DNA of 63,387 bases, taken from contig NZ_JAUYTS010000126.1 in the NCBI RefSeq assembly GCF_030695085.1, forward strand, positions 1 to 63,387, in the 5' to 3' direction. This DNA is from Falsiroseomonas sp. (GTDB lineage Bacteria > Pseudomonadota > Alphaproteobacteria > Acetobacterales > Acetobacteraceae). The notes beneath the pieces were generated by a model that saw only the letters and a program-made list of their open reading frames with translations, ran no database searches and was not told where the DNA came from. The position numbers and the translations under genes were made by a program. Below, in pieces: positions 46,929 to 56,721 of this stretch. Each line of letters opens with the position of its first letter. Within the stretch, counting starts at the first letter, position 1.

Positions 46929-47579
46929 TCAGCCCTGGAAGATGATCTCGGCGCGGAAGGCGCCGGGCGGGTCCTGGTGCAGCGACCAGAAGGCCTCCGC
47001 GATGCGCGCCGGGTGGAAGGCGATGCCGGGGGGGGCGGTGCCGGGGGCGATCATGCCGGCCACGGTGACGGTGCCGGCATGGATGCCGGCTGGCGCCAGT
47101 TCCGCATGCAGCGTCTGCGCCAGGCTGCGCAGCCCGGCCTTGCCGATGGCGAGCGAGGCCGCCGGCAGCCAGCCCGTGGGATCCAGCGCCAGCCCGCCGC
47201 CGGTGAACAGGATGGAACCGCGCCCGGCCGTGCGCATGCCGGGCAGCACGGCCTGGGCCGCCGCCAGCGCGCCGCCCACATTCACCGCGAAATCCGCCGC
47301 GAGTTCCGCGACCGGCAGCGCGGAGGGGCCGGGCGCGGCCATGGTGGCGCGATAGGCGTTGCAGATCAGCACATCGACCGGCGCATCCAGCGCGGCGGTC
47401 AGGGAGCCCGGATCGGCGGCATCGGCGGCGCGCAATTCGATGCCGCTGGCCGCATGGCGGGCCGGGTCGCGCGCCAAGCCTACCACACGGTAGCCGCCGC
47501 TGGCGAAGCGGGTGGCGAGGGCGGCGCCAAGCCCAGGCCCGTAGCCGAGGATGGCGCAGAAAGGCGGGGTGTTGCTCAT
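46929..47579 (-). CDS. Atypical short-chain dehydrogenase/reductase
   Basis: The 216-residue product has a Rossmann motif (AILGYGPGLGAALATRFASGGYRVVGLARD, about residues 9-38), VDVLICNAY near residue 65 for the NNAG block, and NVGGALAAAQAVLPGM near residue 100. The usual YxxxK is replaced by LxxxK in SLAIGKAGLRSL near residue 142, so the catalytic tyrosine is missing while the lysine stays. This occurs in a subgroup of SDRs and makes the reaction hard to predict. It is divergent from the LysR gene and first in its operon. ATG at 47579. Confidence 0.82.
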   Translation of the reverse strand: MSNTPPFCAILGYGPGLGAALATRFASGGYRVVGLARDPARHAASGIELRAADAADPGSLTAALDAPVDVLICNAYRATMAAPGPSALPVAELAADFAVNVGGALAAAQAVLPGMRTAGRGSILFTGGGLALDPTGWLPAASLAIGKAGLRSLAQTLHAELAPAGIHAGTVTVAGMIAPGTAPPGIAFHPARIAEAFWSLHQDPPGAFRAEIIFQG

Positions 47580-47617
47580 GCGGATGCCCTGCAGGATCTT
47601 GTTGTCGATCGGGCATG

Positions 47618-47629
47618 TTTGCGGGCAAA
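47618..47629. promoter_or_regulatory. Small inverted repeat in SDR-LysR intergenic region
   Basis: TTTGC and GCAAA arms around GG lie in the middle of the 85-nt divergent gap. It could be part of a regulator site for the SDR operon, but it is short and could be chance. Confidence 0.3.
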
Positions 47630-47652
47630 GGCGATGAACAATCCAAGCTCCG

Positions 47653-47664
47653 GTGGATATCCAC
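47653..47664. promoter_or_regulatory. Perfect 12-bp palindrome abutting the LysR start
   Basis: GTGGATATCCAC is a perfect palindrome that ends directly before the ATG at 47665. It may be an autoregulatory site. If the LysR gene instead starts at the GTG inside it (47653), the palindrome is coding sequence. Confidence 0.35.
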
Positions 47665-48597
47665 ATGAGCCAGATTCATAGCGCCGGGCTGGACCTCAAC
47701 CTGCTGAAGATCTTCGACGCCGTGATGGAAACGCGCAGCGCATCCCGCGCCGCGGCGCGTCTCGGCATCGGGCAATCCGCCGTCAGCCACGGCCTGGCGC
47801 GGCTGCGCACGGCGACCGGCGATGCGCTGTTCGTCCGCAGCGCCACCGGGCTGGAGCCGACCGCCCGCGCCCAGCGCCTGGCGGAGCCGGTGCGGGAGGC
47901 GCTGCTGCTGGCGACCCGCGCCCTGCGGCCCGCGGCCGAGGCAGCGTTCGACCCGGCTGGCCGCCGCACCGAATTCCGCATCGGCGCCGGCGACTACGCC
48001 GCCGCGGTGCTGCTGCGCGGTCTCGCCGCGGAAATCGCCGTCACGGGCTGGGACATCGGCCTCGCGGTACGGCCGGTGGATCGGCGCAGCGCGCCGGATC
48101 TGCTGGATGCCGGTGAGATCGACCTCGCGCTCGGCATGCTATCGCCACCGCGCCGCTGGCAGGAACGCCAGGCGTTGTTCGAGGAAGGCCATGCCTGCCT
48201 GTTCGACGGCGCGCGGCTTGGACTATCGGCCCCGATCACGCTGGAGGATTTCACGCGGCTGCCGCACATCCTGCCCAGCCTGCACGCGGAATTCTCGAGC
48301 TTCGTCGATACGGCACTCGAGGCGCAGGGGCTGCGGCGGCGGAGCATCCTGGCCACCGCGCATTTCCTCGGCATTCCGCTGTTGCTGAAATCCGTCCCGG
48401 CCATCGCCACGCTGCCGCTGCGCCTTTCGCGGCTATGTGCCAATGCGGCGGCGCTGACCGTGAGCCCCCTGCCCTTCGAGGCGCCGCGCTTCGAGGTCAG
48501 CATGCTGTGGCACAAGCGCGACACGCCGGTGCCGGCGCAGCAATGGCTGCGAGAGCGACTGGCGGCGCATAATGCCGCGCAGCACGCCTTCGCGTAG
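47665..48597 (+). CDS. LysR-family transcriptional regulator
   Basis: The 310-residue product has the LysR winged-helix start LDLNLLKIFDAVMETRSASRAAARLGIGQSAVSHGLARLRTATG (about residues 9-52) and a periplasmic-binding-like effector domain (AGDYAAAVLLRGLAAEI near residue 112). The sequence after the helix-turn-helix (LFVRSATGLEPTARAQRL) is the NodD/SyrM-like form. It is divergent from the SDR-MBL-SMP30 operon (85 nt between starts), the usual layout of a LysR regulator and its target. The inducer is unknown. A GTG start at 47653 is an alternative. Confidence 0.9.
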   Translation: MSQIHSAGLDLNLLKIFDAVMETRSASRAAARLGIGQSAVSHGLARLRTATGDALFVRSATGLEPTARAQRLAEPVREALLLATRALRPAAEAAFDPAGRRTEFRIGAGDYAAAVLLRGLAAEIAVTGWDIGLAVRPVDRRSAPDLLDAGEIDLALGMLSPPRRWQERQALFEEGHACLFDGARLGLSAPITLEDFTRLPHILPSLHAEFSSFVDTALEAQGLRRRSILATAHFLGIPLLLKSVPAIATLPLRLSRLCANAAALTVSPLPFEAPRFEVSMLWHKRDTPVPAQQWLRERLAAHNAAQHAFA

Positions 48598-48637
48598 CGC
48601 CGCTCCGGCGACCCGGATGTCGCGGCATCATGCCGGA

Positions 48638-48666
48638 TTGCCATTTCCCAAAGCTATCGCGAAGAT
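48638..48666 (+). promoter_or_regulatory. Weak promoter candidate for the repeat protein
   Basis: TTGCCA (48638-48643) and GAAGAT (48661-48666) have the ideal 17-nt spacing, 30 nt before the GTG start. The -35 agrees well with consensus, the -10 poorly. Confidence 0.25.
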
Positions 48667-48695
48667 GATACGGCGCAGCAAAGAGGGAAAAACGC

Positions 48696-49514
48696 GTGGC
48701 CCAGACCGTTACCATGGTAATACGCGACCCGGTCACCGACGAGGTCGACTACAGCTTTACCGAGGTGCCAGGCATCTACGGCTCCTACTTAGCCAGCTAC
48801 GTTGCCACCGCAACCGACTACGATCTGACCGGCGCGTATCCCTGGGCAAGCTACACGGTGGAACGTGGACCAGGCGGCAACAGTTACTCGATCATCAACC
48901 GGGTCGTCGCAGTGATGGATGACGGCAGCACGGTTCAGCGGGACTTCGGCTACTTTTACGCATTGGGCAACACGCCAAGGCACTACTACGACACCTTCAC
49001 GGCGACGGACAGCCTCGGCCGGTTGGACTCCGTGACGGTGATTTTCCAGAGCACCATACCGAGTTACGGCCACACCACCAATTTCAGCTACAAGGCACTG
49101 GATTACGACACGGCGACAGGGAGGCTGAACTATAGCTACACCACCTTCCGGGATGGCCATACGGAGGCGATCCAATATGACGCCGCAACCGGCAACAAGG
49201 ACTACGCGGTTGCCACCTACCTCTATCTGCCGACAGCCAGAGAGGAGCTTCGCGCGCTGTATGACGGCCGCGTGGTGGCGGAGGATTTTGACGCAACGAC
49301 CGGGCTGCTCGACTATGCCTACATCATCTGGCCGGACGGCCGCACGCTCTCCCAGGACTACGACGCGCAGGGCCGGCTGGACTACGCCATCGAACGCTTC
49401 GCCGATGGGCGCATGATCGTCACCGACTATGACCTGGCCGGCACCCAGCCCGGGGACTCCTACAGCATCGCCTATGACGCAGCCGGCCTCATCGCAGGCA
49501 CCACGGTGCTGTAG
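48696..49514 (+). CDS. Low-GC D-Y-D repeat protein, unknown function
   Basis: I do not recognise a named family. The 272-residue product consists of degenerate repeats of about 23-30 residues of the form DYDxxTGxLDYxxxxxxDGR. Clear copies are ALDYDTATGRLNYSYTTFRD, QYDAATGNKDYAVATY, DFDATTGLLDYAYIIWPDGR, DYDAQGRLDYAIERFADGR and DYDLAGTQPGDSYSIAYD. The pattern recalls YD/RHS repeats but lacks their YDxxGRL(x)nY core in strict form. There is no signal peptide, membrane helix or cysteine; it is rich in Tyr, Asp and Thr. GC is visibly lower than its neighbours (about 50% in 49081-49140). GTG start, with GAGGG upstream. Confidence 0.7.
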   Translation: MAQTVTMVIRDPVTDEVDYSFTEVPGIYGSYLASYVATATDYDLTGAYPWASYTVERGPGGNSYSIINRVVAVMDDGSTVQRDFGYFYALGNTPRHYYDTFTATDSLGRLDSVTVIFQSTIPSYGHTTNFSYKALDYDTATGRLNYSYTTFRDGHTEAIQYDAATGNKDYAVATYLYLPTAREELRALYDGRVVAEDFDATTGLLDYAYIIWPDGRTLSQDYDAQGRLDYAIERFADGRMIVTDYDLAGTQPGDSYSIAYDAAGLIAGTTVL

Positions 49515-49521
49515 CGGCGAA

Positions 49522-49543
49522 GGGCGGGCTCTCTCGCCCGCCC
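49522..49543. terminator. Hairpin between repeat protein and serA
   Basis: A perfect 8-bp GC stem (49522-49529 with 49536-49543) and TCTCTC loop lie in the 39-nt space between these convergent genes. It has no T-run, but the placement fits a shared terminator. Confidence 0.6.
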
Positions 49544-49553
49544 ACGCCAACGG

Positions 49554-51146
49554 TCAGAACGCCAGCGGCGTCGCCCGCACCACCAGCGGCAGGGCGCGCA
49601 CCGTGGCCAGCACGGCATCCGGCACCGGCGCATCCAGGCCAACCAGGCAGATCGCATCCCCGCCCGGCGTGTTGCGGCCCAGATGGAAGGTGGCGATGTT
49701 GATGCCCGCATCGGCGAGCGTCGTGCCGAAACGGCCGATGAAGCCGGGGCGGTCCTGGTTCGTCACATACAGCATGTGGGGCGCGAAATCGGCCTCCACC
49801 GCGATGTCCTTGATCTCCACCAGGCGCGGCTTGCCGGTGCCGACCAGCGTGCCGGCGACGGAGCGGTTGAGCGCCTGCGTCACCACCGTCACGCGGAGCA
49901 GGGTCGCATAATCGCCGCTGCGTTCCAGCACCGTCTCCGCCACCTCGATGCCGCGCTCGCGCGCCACCACGGGGGCGTTGACCATGTTCACCGCGCCCAT
50001 CATGGGCGTCAGCACACCGGCCAGCGCGGCAGCCGTCAGCGGCCGCTGGTTGAGCTCGGCCGCCTGGCCCTCATAGGCCACATGGATCGCCTTGATCTCC
50101 TCGCCCTGGGCGGCGGTGAGCTGGCCGGCGAGTGCGCCGAGCTGGCGGGCGAGTTCCATGTAGGGGCGCAACCGCGGCGCCTCCTCCGCGGTGACGGAGG
50201 GCATGTTGATGGCGTTGGAGACGGCGCCGGTCAGCAGGAAGTCGCTCATCTGCTCCGCCACCTGCAGCGCCACATTCTCCTGCGCCTCGGCGGTGGCGGC
50301 GCCCAGATGCGGGGTGCAGACCACATTCTCCAGTGTGAAGAGCGGGCTGTCGGTGGCGGGTTCCACCTCGAACACATCCAGCGCCGCGCCGGCCAGATGG
50401 CCGGAGGTCAGCGCCTCGAACAGCGCCGCCTCATCCACCAACCCGCCGCGGGCACAGTTGATCAGCCGCGCGCCCTTCTTCATGGCGAAGATGCGTTCGC
50501 GCGACAGGATGTTCTTCGTCTGCTCGGTGAAGGGCGCGTGGATGGTGATGAAATCCGCCCGCGCCACCAGCGTGTCGAGATCCACCTTCTCCACGCCAAG
50601 TTCCACCGCCCGCTTCTCCGACAGGAAGGGGTCGAAGGCGATGACCTTCATGTGCAGGCCGGCGGCCCGGTTGGCGACGATGCTGCCGATATTGCCCGCA
50701 CCCACCAGGCCGAGCGTCTTGGCCGACAGCTCCACCCCCATGAAGCGGTTCTTCTCCCACTTGCCCGCCTTGGTGCTGGCGCTGGCTTCCGGGATCTGCC
50801 GGGCGAGGGCGAACATCATCGCGATGGCGTGCTCCGCCGTGGTGATGGCGTTGCCATGCGGCGTGTTCATCACGACCACGCCGCGCGCGGTCGCGCTCGA
50901 CACATCGACATTGTCGACGCCGATGCCGGCACGCCCCACCACCTTCAGCCGCGGTGCGACATCCAGCACTTCCCGCGTCACCTTGGTGGCGCTGCGGATC
51001 GCAAGGCCGTCGTAATTGCCGATGATCTCGCGCAATTCGGCGGGCTTCAGGCCGGGCTTGAAATCCACCTCGATGCCGCGGCCCTTGAAGATGGCGATGG
51101 CGGCGGCGGAGAGCTTGTCGCTGATCAGGACCTTGGGCGCGCTCAT
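49554..51146 (-). CDS. serA: D-3-phosphoglycerate dehydrogenase, long type
   Basis: This is the first enzyme of serine synthesis. The 530-residue long form has a catalytic domain ([13 protein letters not shown] near residue 70), the NAD motif [20 protein letters not shown] near residue 142, [18 protein letters not shown] near residue 230, and [15 protein letters not shown] with the catalytic His near residue 279. An intervening substrate-binding (ASB) domain (about residues 325-450) and a C-terminal ACT domain ([29 protein letters not shown]) follow. It is coupled to serC by a 4-nt overlap, so it is the main serine-pathway copy; the protein at 25594-26841 is a different type. Confidence 0.95.
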   Translation of the reverse strand: MSAPKVLISDKLSAAAIAIFKGRGIEVDFKPGLKPAELREIIGNYDGLAIRSATKVTREVLDVAPRLKVVGRAGIGVDNVDVSSATARGVVVMNTPHGNAITTAEHAIAMMFALARQIPEASASTKAGKWEKNRFMGVELSAKTLGLVGAGNIGSIVANRAAGLHMKVIAFDPFLSEKRAVELGVEKVDLDTLVARADFITIHAPFTEQTKNILSRERIFAMKKGARLINCARGGLVDEAALFEALTSGHLAGAALDVFEVEPATDSPLFTLENVVCTPHLGAATAEAQENVALQVAEQMSDFLLTGAVSNAINMPSVTAEEAPRLRPYMELARQLGALAGQLTAAQGEEIKAIHVAYEGQAAELNQRPLTAAALAGVLTPMMGAVNMVNAPVVARERGIEVAETVLERSGDYATLLRVTVVTQALNRSVAGTLVGTGKPRLVEIKDIAVEADFAPHMLYVTNQDRPGFIGRFGTTLADAGINIATFHLGRNTPGGDAICLVGLDAPVPDAVLATVRALPLVVRATPLAF

Positions 51147-52342
51147 GCCGCCACCGCCTTCTGCTCGGTGGCGATGCTGGCAAAGGCCCAGTCGAGCCAA
51201 GGCAGCAATGCCTGGATGTCGCTGGTCTCCACCGTGGCGCCGCCCCAGATGCGCAGGCCCGGCGGGGCATCGCGGTAATTCGCGGCGTCCAGCGCGACGC
51301 CTTCCTTCTCCAGCATGCCGGAGAGCTTCTTGGCGACGGCCGCCTGGCCCTCGGCATCGAGCGCGGTGAACCAGGGTGCGACGATCTTGAGGCAGATCGA
51401 GGTGCAGGACCGCGTGGCCGCGTCCTCCGCCAGGAAGGCCGCCCAGTCGCTGCCGGCGACCCAGTCGGCGATGGCGGCGAGGTTGGCTTCTGAACGCGCG
51501 ACGAGGCCCTTCAGCCCGCCAACGCTCTCCGCCCAGCGCAGCCCGTCAATCGCATCTTCCACGCAGAGCATCGAGGGCGTGTTGATCGTCTCGCCCTTGA
51601 AGATGCCCTCATTCAGCTTGCCGTCCTTGGTCATGCGAAAGATCTTCGGCATGGGCCAGGCGGGCTTGTGGGATTCGAGGCGGGCGACGGCACGGGGCGA
51701 GAGCGCCAGCATGCCATGCGCAGCCTCGCCACCCAGCACCTTCTGCCAGGACCAGGTCACCACATCCAGTTTTTGCCAAGGCAGTTCCATGGCGAAGGCC
51801 GCGGAGGTCGCGTCGCAGATCGCAAGGCCCTCGCGGTCATCTGCGATGAAGTCGGCGTTGGGCAGCCGCACGCCGCTGGTCGTGCCGTTCCAGACGAAGA
51901 CCAGGTCGCGCGCCTTATCGACCTGAGCCAGGTCCGGCAGCTTGCCGTAGCCGGCGGAGATCACCCGCACATCATCCAGCTTGAGCTGCTTGGTGACATC
52001 CGTCGCCCAATCCTTGGAGAAGGATTCCCAGGCCAGGATATCGACGCCGCGCGGCCCGAGCAGCGACCACAGCGCCATCTCCACCGCGCCGGTATCCGAC
52101 GCCGGGACGATGCCGAGGCGCCAATCCTTCGGCATGCCGAGGATCGCCTTGGAAAGCTCAATGGTCTCGGCGAGCTTCGCCTTGGGGTCCTTGGCGCGAT
52201 GGCTGCGCCCGAGCAGCGCGCCATCCAGCGCCGCCAGCGACCAGCCGGGGCGCTTGGCACAGGGACCGGAGGAAAACTTTGGATTTTCCGGCCTGTCGGC
52301 CGGGCGGGGGTTCTTCGGACGCAGGTCCGGCTTTGCGGTCAT
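51143..52342 (-). CDS. serC: Phosphoserine aminotransferase
   Basis: SerC converts 3-phosphohydroxypyruvate and glutamate to phosphoserine with PLP. The 399-residue product has [17 protein letters not shown] near residue 20, [20 protein letters not shown] near residue 77, [13 protein letters not shown] near residue 150, and the PLP lysine in [18 protein letters not shown] near residue 196. It is the alphaproteobacterial form of the enzyme. The gene overlaps serA by 4 nt. Its leader contains two hairpins (see the regulatory entry). Confidence 0.95.
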   Translation of the reverse strand: MTAKPDLRPKNPRPADRPENPKFSSGPCAKRPGWSLAALDGALLGRSHRAKDPKAKLAETIELSKAILGMPKDWRLGIVPASDTGAVEMALWSLLGPRGVDILAWESFSKDWATDVTKQLKLDDVRVISAGYGKLPDLAQVDKARDLVFVWNGTTSGVRLPNADFIADDREGLAICDATSAAFAMELPWQKLDVVTWSWQKVLGGEAAHGMLALSPRAVARLESHKPAWPMPKIFRMTKDGKLNEGIFKGETINTPSMLCVEDAIDGLRWAESVGGLKGLVARSEANLAAIADWVAGSDWAAFLAEDAATRSCTSICLKIVAPWFTALDAEGQAAVAKKLSGMLEKEGVALDAANYRDAPPGLRIWGGATVETSDIQALLPWLDWAFASIATEQKAVAA

Positions 52343-52437
52343 ATGCGGCTCCCTTCCAGAAGCAGATGCGCTCCGGTGGGGGAGCGTGGCCCGCCGCGAG
52401 GGTTAGACCCGCGCCGCGCGCCGCGCAAGCATCCGCT
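52343..52437 (-). promoter_or_regulatory. serC leader with two hairpins (serC-motif candidate)
   Basis: Read on the minus strand, the leader has one hairpin with GGGT-CTA-ACCC at its tip (52396-52414, 7 bp with one mismatch) and a second with a perfect 6-bp CGCTCC/GGAGCG stem (52369-52386). Two hairpins upstream of serC is the general description of the serC RNA motif known in Alphaproteobacteria (from memory). The identity is not proven. Confidence 0.5.
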
Positions 52438-53559
52438 TCAGTGGGCCTCGGGCCGCAGGAAAACGCCGGAACGCGCCGCCCGCAGGGTGCGCCAGGCGAC
52501 CCAGCCGGTCAGCCAGGTATTCAACGCCAGCGCCAGCCAACCAAAGACCGGGTGGAAGCCGAGCCCCATCAGCATGATGGCGAAGGCGGCGGAAGGGAAA
52601 GTGACGCCCCACCAGGACAGGCTGAACGGCACGCGCGCCAATTCCCCCGCCAGCGACAGCACCGCCGCCGCCACCAGCAGCGCCACGCCGGTGAAGGCCA
52701 GCGCCACGCCATGCGTATCCCCGACCAGCGCCGCCAAGGCCAGCGCGCCCACCGCGGGCGGCGCCACGAAGATCGCGACGCTCGGGCGCATCGCAAACGG
52801 CAGCGGTGGCCCGGCCACCAGCCGGTACAGCAGCAGCGGGAACACCGCCAACCACAGCAGCGTGCCGACGCCGAACATCATCCAGGATGCATCAAGGAAG
52901 CCCATCCGCACGCCGAAGACCGGCGCCAGGATGTTGCCGACGAAGGGGATCAGCAGCGGCGGCGCCAGCATCGCCGCCTCCCCCCGCCCGGCCAGCACCC
53001 GGCGCAGCAGCAGCATCGCCACCACCAGGTGCAGCGCCACCGCCACGCACCACAGCCCGGCACCGAAGCCAGGCGCATGGGGCCAGACGGCGCCGGCCAG
53101 GATCATCAGCCCGATCGTCGGCGCCGCGGCGAAGGCGACGCGCACCGGGTGGCGCAGTTCGGCCAGCATGGCGTCCGGGTAGCGCAGCGTCCGCAGCACC
53201 TGGCCGACCACCACCACGAGCCAGACGAGCGCGGTCAGCAGCAGCAGCGCGCCGCCGATCACGGAAGGCGCGCCGAGCAATTCGGCTGCTTCCCGCCAGG
53301 CCAGGCCGAGGCCGCCCAGGCCCATCGGCAGCACCAGCAGCGGCAGCGGCAGATGCGCGAGGCCTGGCGGCGCGGCGGGCACCGGCACGGCAGCCAGCAC
53401 GGGCGCGGCTGCGGGCTGCGGCGCAGCCTGGCTCGGGACTGCCAGCGCCGGCCCGTATTCCGGCGCGTCCACCGGTGCGGCGCTGGCCGGGATGGCGCGC
53501 TTCGGCGCGGCGGCCTTGGTCCGGGGCTTCGCGGTGCCGCGCTTGCCGCTACCGCTCAT
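52438..53559 (-). CDS. SLAC1/TehA-family anion channel protein with Ala/Pro-rich N-terminus
   Basis: The 373-residue product has an N-terminal disordered tail of about 65 residues, rich in Ala, Pro and Lys. About ten membrane segments of the SLAC1/TehA type follow: [25 protein letters not shown] near residue 70, [19 protein letters not shown] near residue 160, [20 protein letters not shown] near residue 202, and [17 protein letters not shown] near residue 313. The family includes tellurite-resistance and C4-dicarboxylate/nitrate channels. The tail is not typical. It overlaps phzF by 4 nt, so the two form one transcript. Confidence 0.85.
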   Translation of the reverse strand: MSGSGKRGTAKPRTKAAAPKRAIPASAAPVDAPEYGPALAVPSQAAPQPAAAPVLAAVPVPAAPPGLAHLPLPLLVLPMGLGGLGLAWREAAELLGAPSVIGGALLLLTALVWLVVVVGQVLRTLRYPDAMLAELRHPVRVAFAAAPTIGLMILAGAVWPHAPGFGAGLWCVAVALHLVVAMLLLRRVLAGRGEAAMLAPPLLIPFVGNILAPVFGVRMGFLDASWMMFGVGTLLWLAVFPLLLYRLVAGPPLPFAMRPSVAIFVAPPAVGALALAALVGDTHGVALAFTGVALLVAAAVLSLAGELARVPFSLSWWGVTFPSAAFAIMLMGLGFHPVFGWLALALNTWLTGWVAWRTLRAARSGVFLRPEAH

Positions 53560-54419
53560 AGCTCGATCTCCCCGCGCAACATGGGCACGCAGCCACCGCC
53601 GACCGTGGCGCGAATGCCATCCCGCGCGCGGCGCGCGGTGGTCCGCAGCAGGCTCGGCCGGCCCATCTCGACGCCCTGGGTGATGTCCCAGGCGCCCTGT
53701 TCCTGTCCCGACAGCTTCAGCAGCAGGGCGGCGAGCGGCGTGGCCGCGCTGCCCGTGGCCGCATCCTCCACCGTGCCGCCGAGCGGGGCAAACATCCGCG
53801 CCCGCACCGCGTTTCCGTCCGGCGCATACAGATACAGGGCGAAGCGCCCCTGCAGCGCCGGCACCGCCTCCAGCCCCGCCCGGAATCCGGCGAAATCGGG
53901 CTGGGCACGGCCGAGCGCCTCCGGCGTCACTTCCGCGAGCACGAAGAAATTGCCGGTGCCGGCGCGCACCGGCGCGTGGCGCGCGACCACGATATCCGCC
54001 TCCGCCAGCCCCGTCGCCCGGGCGATCAGCGCCGCGGGCAGCTCCACATCCAGCGTGAGAGGCTGCGGCGCGGCGATGGTGGTGCCTTGTTCCTCCACCC
54101 GCACCTCCACCAGGCCGGCGATCTCCTCGAAGCGCAGCACGCCATCCACCGCGCGGTCCGCCAGCACGAAGCCGGTGCCGACATTGGGGTGGCCGGCGAA
54201 GGGCATCTCATATTGCCGGGTGAAGATGCGCACGCGCGCGGTATTGGCCAGGTCCGCCGGCGGCAGCACGAAGGTGGTCTCGGAGAGGTTGAACTCCGCC
54301 GCCAGCGCCTGCATCTCGGCATCGCTCAGACCACGCGCATCCGGGAAGACGGCCAGCGGATTGCCACCGAAGCGACGGTCGGTGAACACATCCACCGTCA
54401 CGAAATCAAAGCGTCTCAA
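53556..54419 (-). CDS. PhzF-family isomerase
   Basis: The 287-residue product has the diaminopimelate-epimerase-like fold: [23 protein letters not shown] at the N-terminus, [12 protein letters not shown] near residue 43 (holding the proposed catalytic Glu), [23 protein letters not shown] near residue 64, and the [21 protein letters not shown] block near residue 212. It is named after phenazine synthesis, but most members have other, unknown isomerase roles, and no phz genes are nearby. It overlaps thiD by 4 nt. Confidence 0.9.
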   Translation of the reverse strand: MRRFDFVTVDVFTDRRFGGNPLAVFPDARGLSDAEMQALAAEFNLSETTFVLPPADLANTARVRIFTRQYEMPFAGHPNVGTGFVLADRAVDGVLRFEEIAGLVEVRVEEQGTTIAAPQPLTLDVELPAALIARATGLAEADIVVARHAPVRAGTGNFFVLAEVTPEALGRAQPDFAGFRAGLEAVPALQGRFALYLYAPDGNAVRARMFAPLGGTVEDAATGSAATPLAALLLKLSGQEQGAWDITQGVEMGRPSLLRTTARRARDGIRATVGGGCVPMLRGEIEL

Positions 54420-55246
54420 TTCAGCAGCTCCAGGCGGGCGGGGTCGAGCGTGATGCCATGGCCGAGCGGCCCATGACCCTGCCCCAGCCCGGGCGCGGCG
54501 CGCATGGCAGCCCGCACATAGGCGCGGGCGCGCAGCACCGCGTCGCGCAGCGACATTCCCTGGGCGAGGCCGCAGGCGATGGCCGATGCCAGGGTGCAGC
54601 CGGTGCCATGGGTGCTGGTGCTGGCGATGCGCGGGCTTTCGAAGGTCTCGCGGCCCTCCGCGGTGGCCAGCACATCGGTCAGCACGGCGCCGTCCAGATG
54701 CCCGCCCTTCACCAGCACCGCGCGCACGCCCATCCGCAGCAGCGCATCCGCCGCGCGGTGCATGGCGGGCACATCGGCCACGGGGAAGCCGACCAGCGCC
54801 TCCGCCTCCGGCAGGTTGGGCGTGATCAGGGCGGCCATCGGCAGCAGCCGCTCCGCCAGTGTGGCCACCCCATCCGCCGCCAGCAGACGGTGGCCGCCCT
54901 TGGCGACCATCACCGGGTCCGCCACCAGCGGAATGCCCGCGCCATGGGCGGCCAGCGCATCGCAGACCGCCCCGATGGTGGCGACATCGGCCAGCATGCC
55001 GGTCTTGATCGCGTCGGCGCCGAGATCCTCCAGCACCATGCGGATCTGGAGCTGGATGAAAGCCGGCGGCACCCCCATCACGTCCTGCACGCCGAGCGTG
55101 TTCTGCGCGGTCAGCGCCGTCACCGCGGTCGCCGCATAGCCCCCCAGCGCGGTGACGGATTTGATATCCGCCTGGATTCCCGCCCCGCCGCCGGAATCGG
55201 ACCCGGCGCAGATCAGCACCCGGCCCTTCGCCCGAAGCCCGCTCAT
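54416..55246 (-). CDS. thiD: Hydroxymethylpyrimidine/phosphomethylpyrimidine kinase
   Basis: ThiD phosphorylates HMP and HMP-P for thiamine synthesis. The 276-residue ribokinase-fold enzyme has [20 protein letters not shown] near residue 12, [15 protein letters not shown] near residue 109, [11 protein letters not shown] near residue 136, and the catalytic anion hole [20 protein letters not shown] near residue 212. It overlaps glmM and phzF by 4 nt each, so four genes from glmM to the SLAC1 gene form one tightly coupled transcript. Confidence 0.95.
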   Translation of the reverse strand: MSGLRAKGRVLICAGSDSGGGAGIQADIKSVTALGGYAATAVTALTAQNTLGVQDVMGVPPAFIQLQIRMVLEDLGADAIKTGMLADVATIGAVCDALAAHGAGIPLVADPVMVAKGGHRLLAADGVATLAERLLPMAALITPNLPEAEALVGFPVADVPAMHRAADALLRMGVRAVLVKGGHLDGAVLTDVLATAEGRETFESPRIASTSTHGTGCTLASAIACGLAQGMSLRDAVLRARAYVRAAMRAAPGLGQGHGPLGHGITLDPARLELLN

Positions 55247-56634
55247 TCCGCCGCGCCGGCCTTCTTCAGCGAACCCGCCGCCGCGCGCGCCCGGATCAGC
55301 GCGGAAAGGTCGGCCACCGTGCGCCGCATCTCCGCCGCATCCTCGGCCTCCGCCATCACCCGGATCAGCGGTTCGGTGCCCGAGGCGCGCACCAGCACGC
55401 GGCCGCGATTGCCGAGCTTCTGGCCCGCCGCCGCGATCGCCTGCTCAACCTCCGAATCACTCAGTGGGGAGGTGCCGGTGTAGCGGATATTCTCCAGAAG
55501 CTGCGGCATCGGCGTGAAGCGGCGGCACACTTCGCTCGCCGGGCGCCCCTCCTCCACCAGCAGCGCCAGCACCTGCAGCGCGGCGAACAGGCCATCCCCG
55601 GTGGTGGCGAAATCGGACAGGATCACGTGGCCGGATTGCTCACCGCCCAGGTTGCAGCCGGCCTCGCGCATCTTTTCACCGACATAGCGGTCACCGACCT
55701 TGGTGCGGTGCAGCGCCAGGCCCAGCCCCTCCAGGTGCCGCTCCAGCCCGAGATTCGACATAACGGTGGCGACCACGCCGCCGCCCGTCAGCTTGCCTTC
55801 CCGGTGCCAGGCGCCGGCGATGGTGGCCAGGATCTGGTCGCCGTCGATGATCCGCCCCTGCTCATCGCACAGCGCCAGCCGGTCCGCATCGCCATCGAGC
55901 GCGATGCCAAGATCGGCGCGGCGTTCGCGCACCAGCTCGCCCAGCTTCTGCGGCGCGGTGGCGCCGCAATCGCGGTTGATGTTGAAGCCATCCGGCGCGA
56001 CGCCGATGGAGACCACCTCCGCCCCCAGCTCCCACAGCACCGTGGGCGCCACCTTGTAGGCGGCGCCATGTGCGCAATCGACGGCGATGCGCAGCCGCTC
56101 CAGGCTGCGGCCCCGCGGGAAGGCGGCCTTGGCGGCCTCGATATAGCGGCCGGGCGCATCCTCCAGCCGGCTGGCGCGACCCAGCTTGGCAGGCGCTGCC
56201 AGTGAATCAAGAAAATTGGGCGCATCCATCAGCGCCTCGATCGCGGCTTCCTGGGCATCGGACAGCTTCAGCCCATCCGGGCCGAACAGCTTGATGCCGT
56301 TATCCTCATAGGGGTTGTGGCTGGCCGAGATCATCACGCCGAGGTCGCAGCGCAGGCTGCGGGTCAGCATGGCGATGGCCGGCGTCGGCAGCGGCCCGAC
56401 CAGCACCACATCCATCCCGGCGCCGACGAAGCCCGCCGTCATGGCCGGCTCCAGCATGTAGCCGGACAGCCTGGTGTCCTTGCCGATCACCACGCGGTGC
56501 TTGTGCGCGCCGCGATTGAAGAACTTGCCCGCCGCCTGGCCGAGACGGAGGGCTGTGCCGGCATCCATCGGCGGCTTGTTGGCCGTGCCACGGATACCAT
56601 CGGTGCCGAATAGCCTGCGAGTTGGTGCGCTCAT
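55243..56634 (-). CDS. glmM: Phosphoglucosamine mutase
   Basis: GlmM converts glucosamine-6-phosphate to the 1-phosphate for cell-wall precursors. The 463-residue product has [20 protein letters not shown] near residue 7, the active-site serine in [23 protein letters not shown] (about residues 98-120), the magnesium loop [16 protein letters not shown] near residue 237, and the C-terminal phosphate-binding [18 protein letters not shown]. Its usual proteobacterial neighbour is folP, but here an exported orphan gene sits between them. ATG at 56634. Confidence 0.97.
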   Translation of the reverse strand: MSAPTRRLFGTDGIRGTANKPPMDAGTALRLGQAAGKFFNRGAHKHRVVIGKDTRLSGYMLEPAMTAGFVGAGMDVVLVGPLPTPAIAMLTRSLRCDLGVMISASHNPYEDNGIKLFGPDGLKLSDAQEAAIEALMDAPNFLDSLAAPAKLGRASRLEDAPGRYIEAAKAAFPRGRSLERLRIAVDCAHGAAYKVAPTVLWELGAEVVSIGVAPDGFNINRDCGATAPQKLGELVRERRADLGIALDGDADRLALCDEQGRIIDGDQILATIAGAWHREGKLTGGGVVATVMSNLGLERHLEGLGLALHRTKVGDRYVGEKMREAGCNLGGEQSGHVILSDFATTGDGLFAALQVLALLVEEGRPASEVCRRFTPMPQLLENIRYTGTSPLSDSEVEQAIAAAGQKLGNRGRVLVRASGTEPLIRVMAEAEDAAEMRRTVADLSALIRARAAAGSLKKAGAAE

Positions 56635-56721
56635 GCCTCCGCTTATAGCGTCCGCATCAGGGTTTGAAATCTGCGCGGTCGTTGCATCCGGCTTTCGTCA
56701 TCACGCTGCCGCGACCAGCGC

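Noticed and set aside
49683..51278. 531-residue open frame opposite serA
   Set aside because: Mirror of serA; no independent coding evidence.
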